Assembly (NCBI GenBank): GCA_026826555.1
Contig: JAKSZT010054324.1
Coordinates: forward strand, 6,237,063 to 6,301,062
Direction: 5' to 3'
DNA length: 64,000 bases
Source: Tolypeutes matacus
Taxonomy: Eukaryota; Chordata; Mammalia; Cingulata; Chlamyphoridae
Shown here: in pieces, positions 34,564 to 45,477 of the stretch
Layout of the letters: the number at the start of each line of letters is the position of its first letter
How positions within the stretch are numbered: the first letter of the stretch is position 1
Translations under genes and position numbers: made by a program
The notes under the pieces: generated by a model
Told to the model about the DNA's origin: nothing
Database searches by the model: none
What the model saw: the letters and a program-made list of their open reading frames with translations, nothing else

Positions 34564-37500
34564 GGAGTAGAGATACTAATATTGGACAAAATAGATTTCA
34601 AATACAAAACTGTTATAAGGAATGAAGAAGGTCATTACATATTAAAAGGGGGCAATTCACTAATAAGAAATAAATATACTAAATATTTATGCACCTAAAA
34701 TGAGGCACACACTGGCAAAACTGAAGGAAGAAATAGATGTCTCTACAATATTAGTTGGAGACTTCAAGATACCAATCTCAATATTGGATAGAACATCTGG
34801 AGAGGGGATAAATAAAGAGAGAACTTGAATAATATGATAAATGAACTAGACATGACAGACATCTATAGAGTACTGGACCCCAAAGCAGCAGGATATACAT
34901 TCTTTTCAAGTGCTCATGGATCCGTCTCCAAGATAGACCATACATTGGGTCACAAGACAAGTCTCAAAAAATTTAAAAATATTGAAATTATACAAAAAAC
35001 TTTCTCTGATCACAACAAAATGGACAGAAAAAGGGAAAATTCATAAATATATGGGGATTAAAAAACACACTCTTAATCAGTGGATCAAAGAAGAAATTGC
35101 AAGAGAATTCAACAAATATCTCTAGACAAATGAAAAGGAGAACACAACATATCAAAACCTATAAGACACTGCAAAGGCAGTACTGAGAGGGAAATTTATA
35201 GCCCTCAATGCTTACATTAAAAAAGAAGAAAGAGCTAAAATTGAATTTCTAACAGCACACCTGGAGGATCTAGAAAAAGAACATCCATCTAATCCCAAGC
35301 CAAGCTGAAGGAAAGAAATAATAAAGATCAGAGAAGAAACAAATGAAATTCACAATAAAAACCAATAGAGAGAATCTTTAAAAAGTTGGTTCTTTGAGAA
35401 GATAAACAAAATCAACAAACACTTAGCTAGACTGACAAAGAGAATAAGAGAGAAGACACAAATAAATAAAATCAGAAATGAGAGTGGGGACAATACCACT
35501 GAACCTACAGAAATAAGAGAGAACATAAGAGGATACTATGAACAGCTATATGCCAAAAAACAAACTAACTAGAAAATGTGGATGAGATGGACAAATTCCT
35601 AGAAACACATGAACCATCTACACTGACCCTAGAAGAAATAGAAGACCTCAGCAAAACCATCATATGTGAATAGATTGACACAGTCATCAAAACCACCCAA
35701 AGATGAAACACACGGGACCAGATGGCTTCACAGGTGAATTTTACCAATCATCCAAAGACGATCTAATACCAATCTTATTCAAGCTCTTCGAAAATATTGT
35801 ACAAGAAAGAACACTACTAAACTCATTCTATGAAGCCAACATCACCCTAATACCAAAACCAGATAAAAATACTACAAAAAAAAAAAAAAAGAAAGAAACT
35901 TACATACCAATATCTCTAATGAATATAAATTTTAAAATCCTCAACAAAATACTTGTAAAGGGAATCCAAAAGTAAAGAAGTATACACGACAATCAAGTGG
36001 GTTTTATCCCAGGTATGCAAAGGTTGTTCAACACAAGAAAATCAATTAGTGTAATAAACCACATTGAAAAATTGAAGAACAAAAACTGATGCAGAAAAGG
36101 CATTTGACCAAATAGAGCACCCTTTCTTGATAAAAACACTCCAAAACATAAGAATAGAAAATAGCTTTCCGGATATGGTTAAGTGCATATATGAGAAACC
36201 TACAGTTAGCATTGTACTCAATGGTGAAAGACTGAAAGTTTTCCTGCTGAGATCAAGAACAAAACAAGGAAGCCCACTGCCACAATTATTATTCAATAAT
36301 TTGCTAGAGGTTCTAGCTAGAGCAATTATGCTAGATAAAGAAATAAAAGGCAACCAAATAGGAAAGGAAGAAGTAAAACTTTCACTGTTCATTGATGATA
36401 TGATCCTATATAAAGGAAATCCTGAAAAATTCACAATGAAGCTACTAGAACTAATAGATGAGTTCAGCAAAGTGGTGGGATTCAATTGTGCAATCTGAGG
36501 AAGAAATCAGAAAAAACTTCCATTTAAAATAACAACTAAAACTATCAAATATTTAGTAATAAACATAACCAAAGATATAAAGGACCTGTATTCAGAAAAC
36601 GACAAAACATTGTTAAAAAAAAAAAAAAAAACTGAAGAAAACTTAAATAAATGAATGGACATACTGTGTTCATGGATTGGAAGACTCTAAATATCATTAA
36701 GATGTCAATTTTACCCAAACTGATTTACAGATTCAATGCAATCCCCATAAAAATCACAACAACTTTTTTTGGAGAAGTGGAAAAACAAATGATCAAATTT
36801 ATTTGGAAGGGTAAGTGACCCCAAATAGCCAAAAAGATCTTAAAAAAGAAGAATGAAGTTGGAGGACTCTCACTTCCAGACTTTAAAGCATATTACTTAG
36901 CTACAGTGATAAAACAGCATGATACTGGCATAAAGACAGACACATTGACCAATGGAACTGAATCAAGAACTCAGAAATAGACCCTTACTTCTACAGTCAA
37001 GTGATTTTTGACAAGGTGGTCATGCCCTCCCAGCTAAGCCAGAACAGTCTGTTCAACAAATCGTGCTGGCAGAACTGGATATCCATATCCAACAGAAAGA
37101 ACGAAGATCCCTATCTCACACCTTATAAAAAATTAACTCAAAATGAATTGAGGACCTAAATATAAAAGTAACAACCATAAAACTGCTAAAAGAAAATGTA
37201 AGAAAGCATCTTCAAGATCTTCTGGTAGGTGGTAGCTTCTTAAACCTTACACCCAAATCATGAGAAACAAAAGGAAAAATAGATCAATGGGACTTCCTCA
37301 AAATTAAACACATTTACACATCAAAGGACTTTGTCAAAATGGTGAAAAGGCAGCCTACTCAATGGGAGAAAATATTTGGCAATCGCATATCTGATAAGGG
37401 TTCAATATCCATGATATATAAAGAGATCATACAACTCAACAGAAAAAAGACAAACTACCCAATTAAAAAATGGGCAAAAGTCTTGAAAAGACAATTATCC

Positions 37501-38070
37501 GAAGAAGAAATTGAAATGGTGAAGAACCACGTGAAAAAATATTCAACCTCACTAATGATTAGGAAAATGCAAATCAAAACTACAATGAGATATCATTTCA
37601 CACCTATTAGACTGGCCACTATTGAATAGTCATTAAACTGTAAATGTTGGAGAGGATGTGGAGAGATAGGAACGCTTATTCACTGTTGGTAGGAATGTAG
37701 AATGGTACAGCCATTGTGGAGGACTGGTTGGCAGTTTCTAAGGAACTTGAATATAGACTTGCTATGAGACCCGGCAATACCATTACTAGGTATATACCCA
37801 GAAGAATTGAGATCAGAGACACGAACAGACATCTGCACACTGATGTTCACAGATGCGTTATTCACAATTGCCAAAAGTTGGAAACAACCCAGGTGTCCAT
37901 CAACTAATGAATAGATAACAAATTGTGGTGTATACACATGATGGAATATTATGGAACAGTTAGAAGAAATGAAGTTGTGAAGCATACGACAACATGAATG
38001 AACCTGGTCGACAATATGTTGAGTGACACAAGCCATACACAAAAGGAAAAATACTGTATGATTGCCCTCT
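34345..38070 (+). pseudogene. L1 ORF2 remnant (copy D)
   Basis: All three parts of ORF2 are in order: endonuclease (LNVNGLNSPIKRHRL near 34370), reverse transcriptase (36000-36800; the catalytic motif reads F-I-D-D near 36390) and the Cys-rich end ([15 protein letters not shown] near 37645). At least ten frame breaks or stops occur. Three long A runs interrupt it: about 34526-34560 (35 A), 35875-35893 and 36613-36630. Confidence 0.88.
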
Positions 38071-38502
38071 TTGAACTAAATACATTGTGTAAACTCATGG
38101 AGTTAATAATTAAAATATAAGTCACCAGAAAATAGAAGTAGGGTAGAGAATGGAAAGCTGAGGGTTAATCTGTGCAGCATTGGTAAAAAGTTGTTTGTAA
38201 ATCTTTGGAAAAGAATAGAAATGGTTAAAGATATTATGGGGTTTGTAACTAGCAGTGCTATTGTATGGGTGTGATAGTGGTTGAAAATCAAAGTCTAAGG
38301 TCATGTATATTACTAGAAGGAAAGGTAAAAACTATAATATGGAACTATATGATAATAAAATCCATGTAAAATATGAATATGGGTCATACTGCATATATAA
38401 GACTGTTTTTATAAAATATAAACACAAATATACTAGAGAGAAGGAAAAAGAAGAGCAGCAATGTAAAGCAGGGAAAGAGAAAGATTCTTTCTCTCAGTGA
38501 CA

Positions 38503-38711
38503 GGGTTTTTTTTTGTTTTTGTTTGTTAAGAACTTAACATTTACATTTTATTTCAATAAATATTCACTATTCAAGTCATAGACATTTAATAAATTTTACA
38601 CTCTAATTTAATTCTAAAAAAGCATGGGGTTGTTCACTAAAGTGAAATTTCTTTTGCATTTCAAGTGATCTCAGGGTTAATTCCTGCAGCCTGGAGTTAG
38701 CCTTAGACATT
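38503..38711 (-). other. Probable 3'-transduced sequence of L1 E
   Basis: Beyond the A-rich tail of L1 E (minus strand) come about 180 bp of non-L1 sequence that contain the polyadenylation signal AATAAA. About 20 bases later a second A-rich run follows (plus strand 38509-38528, T-rich). This is the expected structure when an L1 transcript reads through into flanking DNA and is reinserted. Confidence 0.55.
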
Positions 38712-41479
38712 TTTTTTTTAATTTTTAATTTTTTAAGATACTTAGATTATACAAATGTTACATAAAAAATATAGGAGATTCCCATATTCCCTGCTCCCCA
38801 TACCTCCCACATTTTCCCACATTAACAATATCCATCATTAGTGAGGTACATTGATTCCAATTGATGAACACATTTTGCAGCATTGCCACTAAGCGTGGGT
38901 TAAAGTTTACATTGTAGTTTACACTCTCCCACCCAATTCTGCAGGTTATGGCAATATTTATAATGGCCTGTATCTGTCATTGCAATGTCATTCAGGACAA
39001 TTCCCAAGTCCCAAAAATGCCCCTGTATTGCACCTCTTTTTCCCTCTCCTTGCGCTCAGCATCTCCAGTGGCCACTGCCTTCATATCAATGATGTAATTT
39101 CTTCCATTGCTAGAATCAAATAAGTCTATAGTAGAATATCAGTAAGTCTACTTTAGTCCATAGTTCATTCCCCAATCCTGAGGATTCTGGGATGGTGATG
39201 TCCACTCTACTTCTAATTGAGAGGGGGCTGCAATCCCATAGGGCCAATGGGTGGGACTCACTTTCTTGCAGTTGTAGACTTTCTCAGTTCCTTCGTATGG
39301 TAGTTGTCCATCAACACCTCCTTGTTAGTTGTCCTGGGTGAGACCAATGAACTGTTAAGTAGGTGTTGCAACTCCATTGAGATTCAAAGCCCAGCTGGCA
39401 CATGGACAGCACAAAGATTTAAGTCTCCTGGATGTACTTCTACCAACTCTAGTACTAATTATAGGTTCAAACAGAAGGACAGAAGGGCCATGTGTCCAAC
39501 TCTGTCACACTGGGGAGCATAAATCCCAAAGCAGGACCCACTGGCAAGCCATGAAAGTCCTGAGCTATTTGCCCTGACTTTAGTGTCTGGATGTCTCCAG
39601 AGTCCTCAGGAGCCCCACTATTTGGGGTAGTATCTACCTTAGTTGTCAAAGAGATCCTACTGAAATGTGCATAAGTGTTACCTCTGGAATGACCTCCTGA
39701 CTCACTTTGAAGTCTCTTAGCCCTAAAAACTCATCTGTTTTTATCTTTTCTCCCTTATGGTCAAGGTCTTTTTCTAGTTGCATTGCGAGTTGGTGCTTGG
39801 TAGTAATCCCTCAGTGTCAGGGAGGCTCATCCCTAGGAGTCATGTCCCAGAGGGGAAGGTAATGTATTTATATGCTGAGTTTGGCTTAGAGAGAGGTTAC
39901 CTTTGAGCAACAAGGGGGCTCCCAGGAGGCTGATGTACAAAATTGGTTTACATTGTGGTTTACATTTTGGACCATACACTCTTATAAATTTTGATGCAAT
40001 TCAACATGCAAGAATATGTAGAACACTTCCATCTCCCCCAAAATGCCCCCTGTTACATCTATTCTATTCCTCTCTAGGTTACCAAATATTTTATTCCATT
40101 GAGTAGGCTGACTTTTCACTTTCTTGACAAACTCTTTTGAGGTGCAAAAGTTTTTAATTTTGAGGAGGTCCCATTTATCTGTTTTTTCTTTTGTTGCTCG
40201 TGCTTTGGGTATAATCGTTCATGGAACTATTTCCTACTACAAGATCCTGTAGATGATTCCCTACATTATTTTCCAAGTTCTTTATGGTCTTGGCTCTTAT
40301 ATTTAGAACTTTGATCCATCTGGAGTTAATTTTTATATAAGGTGTGAGATGGTGTTCTTCTCTCATTCTTCTGGATATGGATATACATTTCTCCAAGCAC
40401 CATTTGTTGAAGAAGTCATTCTCTCCTAGTTGAATGGGCTTGATGGCCTTGTCGAAGATCAGCTGACTGTATATGTGAGGATCTATATCAAAACTCTCAA
40501 TTCATTTCCATTGGTCAGTATGTCTATTCTTGTGGCAATACCATGCAGTTTTGACCACTGTATCTTGGTAGTATGTTTTAAAGTCAGGTAGTATGATTAC
40601 TCTGATTTCACTTTTCTTTTTCAATTTGACTTTTGCTATTTGAGACCTCTTGCCCTTCCAAATAAATTTTGTAGTTAGTTTTTCCAATTCAGTAAAAAAA
40701 AAAGCTGTTGTGATTTTTATTGGGATTGCATTAATTCTGTACTTCAGTTTAGGTAAGATAGACATCTTAATGACGTTTAGTCTTCCTATCCATCAACAGG
40801 GAATATTCTTCCATTTATTTAAGTCTTCTTTGATTTCCTTTAATAGTGTTGTGTAGTTTTCTGTGCATAAGTCATTTACATCTTTAGTTAAATTTATTCT
40901 TAGGTATTTGATTCTTTTAGTTACTATTGTAAATGATATTTTTTTCTTGATTTCCTCCTCAGATTGCTCATTATTGGTGTACAGAAATGCCACTGTTTTT
41001 TGAGCATTGATCTTATAGTCTGCAACTTTTCTGAACCCATTTATAAGTTCTAGAAGCTTTGTTGTAGATTTCTCAAGGCTTTCTATGTAGAGGATTATGT
41101 CATATGCAAATAGTGAAATTTTTACTTCTTCCTTTCTAAGTTGGATGCATTTTATATCTTTTTCTTGCCTCAGTGCTCGAGCAAGTACTTCTAAGACAAT
41201 GTTAAATAGGAGCGGTAATAGTAGGCATCCTTGTTTGTTTCTGATCTTAGAGGGAAAGCTTTTAGGATTTCACCATTGTGTATGATGTTAGCAGTGGCTT
41301 TTTCATATAAACACTTTATTATGTTCAGAAAGTTTACTTCTATTCCTATCTTTTACAGTGTTTTTATCAGGAAAGGGTGCTGTATTTTGTCGAATGCGTT
41401 TTATGCATCTATAAAGATGATCATGTGATTTTTTTCTTTTGATCTGTTTATGTGGTGTATTACATTGATTGATTTTCTT

Positions 41480-41675
41480 TTTTTTTTTTCTTTTTTTTTT
41501 TTTTTAAGATTTTATTTATTTATTCATTTATCCCCCCCCTGCTGCCTGCACCCGCTGGGTCAGCCAACCACGCCACACGGGCGGGCCTGCCCTCACCAGG
41601 AGGCCCCGGGAACCGAACCCGGGGCCTCCCACATGGCAAACGGGAGCCCTACTGATTGAGCCACAGCCGCCCCCC
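41480..41675 (-). mobile_element. GC-rich DAS-type SINE with near-perfect flanking repeats
   Basis: It interrupts L1 E between two copies of GATTGATTTTCTT (41467-41479 and 41676-41688). On the minus strand it begins 'gggggcggctgtggctcaat', with A box TGGCTCAATCAG and B box GGTTCGGTTCCC, then a GC-rich body and a (TAAA)n/poly(A) tail. It contains many CpGs and keeps a clean tail, signs of a recent insertion. The head differs from the other DAS-like SINEs here, so it is a distinct, probably younger subfamily. Confidence 0.85.
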
Positions 41676-43166
41676 GATTGATTTTCTTATATTGTACGAT
41701 CCTTGCATATCCGGGATGAAACCCACTTGGTCATGGTGTATTATTTGTATGATGTGTTGTTGAATATGATTAGCAAATATATTGTTGAGGATTTTAGCAT
41801 CTAGGTTCATTAGAGGGATTGGTGTGTAATTTTCCTTTCTCCTGGCATCTTTGTTTGGCGTTGGTATTAGAGCAAAGTTGGCATCAAAGAATGAATTAGG
41901 CAATATTCCTTCTACTGCTATTTTTTGGGAGAGTTTAAGCAGAATTGGTGTTAGTTCTTTCCAGAATGTTTGTAGAATTCACCTGTGAAGGTGTCTGGTC
42001 CTGGACTCTTCTTATTTGGGAGGTTTTTGATGACTGATTCTATCTCTTTCCTTGTAATTGGTCTGCTGAGTACATCAATTTCTTCTTTCATCAATGTAGG
42101 CTGCTTGTGAGTTTTCTAGGAATTTGTCCATTTCCTCTAAATTGTCCTTCTTGTTGGTACATAATTTTTCAAAGTATCTTCTTATGATACTCTTTATTTC
42201 TGTGGGATGAGTGGTAATATCCCCTTCCTCATTTCTTATTTTGTGTATTTGCATCTTCTCTCTTTTTTGTTAGTCTAGTTAAGGGTTTGCCAATATTATT
42301 GATCTTTTCAAAGAACCAGCTTTTGGTTTTGTTTATTTTTTCTAGTGCTTTCTTATTTTCATTTCATTTAGTTCTGCTCTAATATTTGTTTTTTATTTTT
42401 TTATACTTCCTTTGAGGTTAGTTTGTTGTTCTTTTTCTAATTACTCCAGGTGTGCAGTTAGGTCTTTGATTTTAGATCTTTCTTCTTTTTTAATATAGGC
42501 ATTTATGGCTATGAATTTCCCTCTCAGTACTGCTTTTTCTGCATCGCATAGGTTTTGATACATTCTGTTGTCATTTTCATTCATTTCAAGGTAGTTACTG
42601 CTTTTTTTGAGATCTTCTCCTTGGCCCACTGTTTGTCTAAGATTTTGTTGTTTAACTTCCATATCTTTGTGCCTAATCTGGTTCTCTGCCCCTTACTGAT
42701 TTCCAGCTTCATTCCATTGTGGTCAGAGAAATTACTTTGTATAATATCAATCTTTCTGAATTCATTGAGAGTTGTTCTGTGGCCTGCACGTGGTCTATCC
42801 TGGAGAATGATCCATGTGCACTCGAGAAGAATGTATGTTCTGCTGTATTTGGGTGTAATGTCCTGTATACATCTATTAGGTCCAGGTCCTCTAATGCATT
42901 ATTCAAAGTCTTTTTTTTTTTATTGGTTCTGTGTCGAGATGTTTTTATAATGGCAATAATGGTGTATTAAAGTCCCCACTATAATTGTAGAGTCATCTCT
43001 TTCTCCACTTAGTTTATCCAATGTTTGCCTCATGTATTTTGAGGAGCCCTGGTTAGGTGCATAAATGTTTATGATTGTTCTTTCTTCTTGGTATATTACC
43101 CCTTTTATTAATATATAGTGTCCTTCTTTTTCTCTTACAATAGTTTTGCATTTGAAGTCTATTTTG

Positions 43167-44026
43167 GTGCAAATATTCTTGCTGTCCTGATTTTGTGATA
43201 ATCAGAGTAGGCTAAACATCCACTATATTAGAAACCATGCATGTCCCCAGACCTAGTTTTTTTCCCCTAGGTCTGGCTTTTAGAATGCTTGTGATAAACT
43301 AAGCCTGATTTATGATACAATTATTTTGTATGGGAAATGACTGTAACTCTAGGTATCTTCGGTGAACCTTAAGAGATAGCATGAGGACAATGTGGCTCAA
43401 ATGGTTGGGTGTCCATCTCCCATATGGAGGGACCTGGGTTTGATCCTCAGGACCTCCTGGTAAAAATAAATACATATATATAGAGAGAGAGAGGCACGCG
43501 GGTTGCCAGGCCCTGTGCGCGGTTGCACCGCCAGGCCCCGCGAGTGGGTGAGCCCCCCAAGCCCCATGTGCGGGTGTGCCGCCAGGTCCTATGACTAGGT
43601 GCACCACCAGGCCCCATGAGCAGGTGAGCCCCCAAGGCTCTGTGCAGGGGTGCACCACCAGGCCCCACAAGCAAGTGAGTCATCAGGCCCTGCAAGTGGG
43701 TGAGACCCCTAGGCCCCACGCGTGGGTGCACCGCAAGGCCCCATGAGCCATGCAGCAAGATGATGACATAACAGGAGAGTGACATAAGGGAGAGCCAAGA
43801 TGAGATGCACCGAAAATCCAGGAACTAAGGTGGCACAGGTGGTAGGACACCTCTTTCCCACATTGGAGGTTCTGAGGATTGAATCCCAGTGAAGACAGGA
43901 GAAGGATGAGAAGAGAGGGAAGGAAGTGGACACAGAGAGTTGCCCAGTGAATGGACACAAAAACAGCATAAACGGGGGCAGGGGTAAAAATGGATAAAAT
44001 AAATAAATAAATCCTTTAAAAAAATA
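43167..44026 (+). mobile_element. Composite SINE: tRNA head, GC-rich minisatellite, second tRNA head
   Basis: The whole 860-bp insertion is flanked by AAGTCTATTTTG (43155-43166 and 44027-44038). From 5' to 3' it has about 210 bp of unidentified sequence, a tRNA-like head (GTGGCTCAAATGGTTGGG at 43391 on, B box GGTTTGATCC near 43436), a (TA)n/(GA)n stretch, a GC-rich minisatellite (43495-43745), a second tRNA-like head (GGTGGCACAGGTGGTAGG near 43829, B box GGATTGAATCC near 43876) and a tail with (AAAT)n and poly(A). Its layout recalls a dimeric DAS-SINE with an internal VNTR. Confidence 0.8.
43495..43745 (+). repeat. GC-rich minisatellite inside the composite SINE
   Basis: About nine to ten imperfect units of 24-27 bp of the type 'gggtgcaccgccaggcccc' alternating with 'gggtgagcccccaagcccc'. 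The frames across it (Gly/Ala/His/Pro-rich) are repeat artefacts. Confidence 0.88.
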
Positions 44027-44320
44027 AAGTCTATTTTGTCCAGTATTAGTATAGCTATTCCTACTCTTTATTTTGTTATTGTTTGCTTGTAAAATTGTTT
44101 TCCAACCATTCACTTTCATCCTCCTTGAATACCTGCATTTAAGACAGCAGTGACTTATTTTTAAAAAAGGAGACAGCGGAAAAAATTTTTAAACAAAAAT
44201 AAATATGGAAAAACATCCTTCTGTCTTAGACCCCTAAGGATGTTCTCAGGATACTTGTGTTCATCAATCAGGTTTTGAACCAGGTTTTAGTGAGTAAAAT
44301 AAGTGAAATAAAAAAAATTA

Positions 44321-44530
44321 ATGAACCTTTAAAAAATAATAATAATAATAAGAGATCCAAGAAAAGCTAATACAAAGAGAATGTCTATATATTCCATGTC
44401 AGAAAGTTTCAGTTGGATGCGGATGCTCACTAACCTGGTGGATCAGTTCCCAAGAAAGATGCAGAAATCAAACCAGGAACCTTGTGTATGCTAGATAGGA
44501 ATTCTTCCACTGAGCTATTCTGCCTCTTTT
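44321..44530 (-). mobile_element. tRNA-derived SINE of another family
   Basis: On the minus strand: 'gaggcagaatagctcagtgg' (A box TAGCTCAGTGG) followed by 'gaagaattcctatctagcat', B box-like GGTTTGATTTC, a body with 'gaactgatccaccagg', and an AT-rich tail with (TTA)n. It lacks the 'ttgagtgcctgcttccc' block of the DAS-type elements, so it is either a separate tRNA SINE or a very diverged relative. Confidence 0.6.
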
Positions 44531-45306
44531 GCCTAATTAGCCTTTCAGAAGGCTATCTGCCCCCTTTCCCTTGGGCAGGTTAGAGTCCCTGCAGTCCACT
44601 GGATTCATGCTGATCAGCCGCCTGTCTCTGCCTACTCTCTGATGTAATTCCTCTCTTTACCTAGGTGTCTGGGCATGACAACCTGCCTGAGGAGATCCCC
44701 CTCCCCTCTCCCTGTCCAGTCGGGGACCCTTCCAAAATTCAAAGGGGGCCCAGCTGGCTAATCTCACTGCAAAGAAATCACTCTCCACCCTCCCAGACCC
44801 ATTTTCCTCACAGGGAATCTGCTATCACACTCCTGTTTGGAGCAGGGAGCCAGGGGCTCCACCTAGTCTATCTGCTCTGAAGGCCAGGTATGTTTGCCGC
44901 TCCCAGCCATGGAGACAAGCAACCCATAATTTCCCCCTGGCTTCCCTATCTGTCCAGTACCCTCCTAGATGACTGAGCACCTTTTCATTCTATATATATC
45001 CAGAGGAGGAAGATGTCTGCTCTCCTCTCAGTTTTATACAATTCCCCAGGAGTTTTACCCTCACTTAATATCTTGGGGGTAGGGTAGGGGAGCCGTTCCC
45101 AGCAGCCAGGAGGTTTAATAACTCACGATTACTTGTTTTGGCTGCTTCATATCTCTGACCCTCACTCTTCTGCATGTTGTAAAGCAGTATCCCGGTTTGC
45201 TATACCCCAAAGCAGGTCCCCAAGGCAGCCTCTGTCTCTTTCTCTGTTGTTTTAGTGAGAGCTGAGCCTTATCTGCCTAACCAGTCAACTATGTTCCCAC
45301 AATCCT
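44531..45306 (-). other. 5' UTR of L1 copy E
   Basis: Homologous on the minus strand to the 5' UTR of L1 D (32625-33150): shared blocks include 'ggcagataaggctcagc', 'acctgctttggggt' and 'gtgagggtaaaactcctg'. No ORF1 follows it. It ends at the SINE. The plus-strand frame at 44665-44880 is meaningless. Confidence 0.75.
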
Positions 45307-45477
45307 CTGTTTCTTTGTTTTTTGTTTATTATTATTATTATTGGAATAATGAAAGTAATCTAAAAATAAATGAAATTATAAATGCACAAATATGTGATTA
45401 TACCCAATATCACTGATTGTACACTTTGGATGGAATTATGCTTTATTAATATGGCATCAATAAAATTGATTTGTTAA
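45307..45477 (+). mobile_element. L1 copy D, 3' terminus
   Basis: Starts with (TTA)n, then 'aaatgcacaaatatgtgatt', 'ctgattgtacactttggatg' and 'catcaataaaattgat', ending in A's directly before the duplicated target. It is the 3' end expected for L1 D and is the same 3' terminus seen at 1154-1311. Confidence 0.75.

Larger units (their letters stand above)
32625..38502 (+). mobile_element. L1 copy D, first part, inserted into L1 C
   Basis: The outer target duplication AAAAAATGGGCAAG is perfect over 14 bp (32611-32624 and 45478-45491). D starts 'gagaagatagtgtcagac'. It has a 5' UTR to about 33340, ORF1 to about 34240, ORF2 from about 34345 to 38070 and a 3' UTR that is interrupted at about 38502 by L1 E. 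The last 170 bp of D follow at 45307-45477. Confidence 0.85.
40135..44140 (-). pseudogene. L1 ORF2 remnant (copy E)
   Basis: On the minus strand, fragments in several frames give endonuclease (42700-42906: TAEHTFFSSAHGSFSRIDH), linker, reverse transcriptase ([16 protein letters not shown] near 40900) and thumb ([19 protein letters not shown] near 40330). The C-terminal Cys-rich third is deleted. Two SINEs split it (41480-41675 and 43167-44026). Confidence 0.85.
38503..45306 (-). mobile_element. L1 copy E (reverse), inserted in the 3' UTR of L1 D
   Basis: On the minus strand the order is: 5' UTR (45306 to about 44531, matching D's 5' UTR, for example 'gggacctgctttggggtat'), a SINE, the ORF2 endonuclease start (about 44140), reverse transcriptase, 3' UTR (40130 to 38746) and an A-rich tail (38745-38712). 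ORF1 is missing and the C-terminal third of ORF2 is deleted next to 40135. The FADD motif reads F-A-Y-D near 41100. A probable 3'-transduced segment with a second A tail lies at 38503-38711. A clean target duplication was not found. Three later insertions sit inside it. Confidence 0.8.

Noticed and set aside
43495..43745. Possible CRISPR-like array because of regular 24-27-bp units
   Set aside because: There are no unique spacers; the units are contiguous variants of one minisatellite inside a SINE in a mammalian genome.
43299..43785. Gly/Ala/His-rich minus-strand frames of 112-123 codons
   Set aside because: They run through the GC-rich minisatellite of a composite SINE, which keeps several frames open by repetition.
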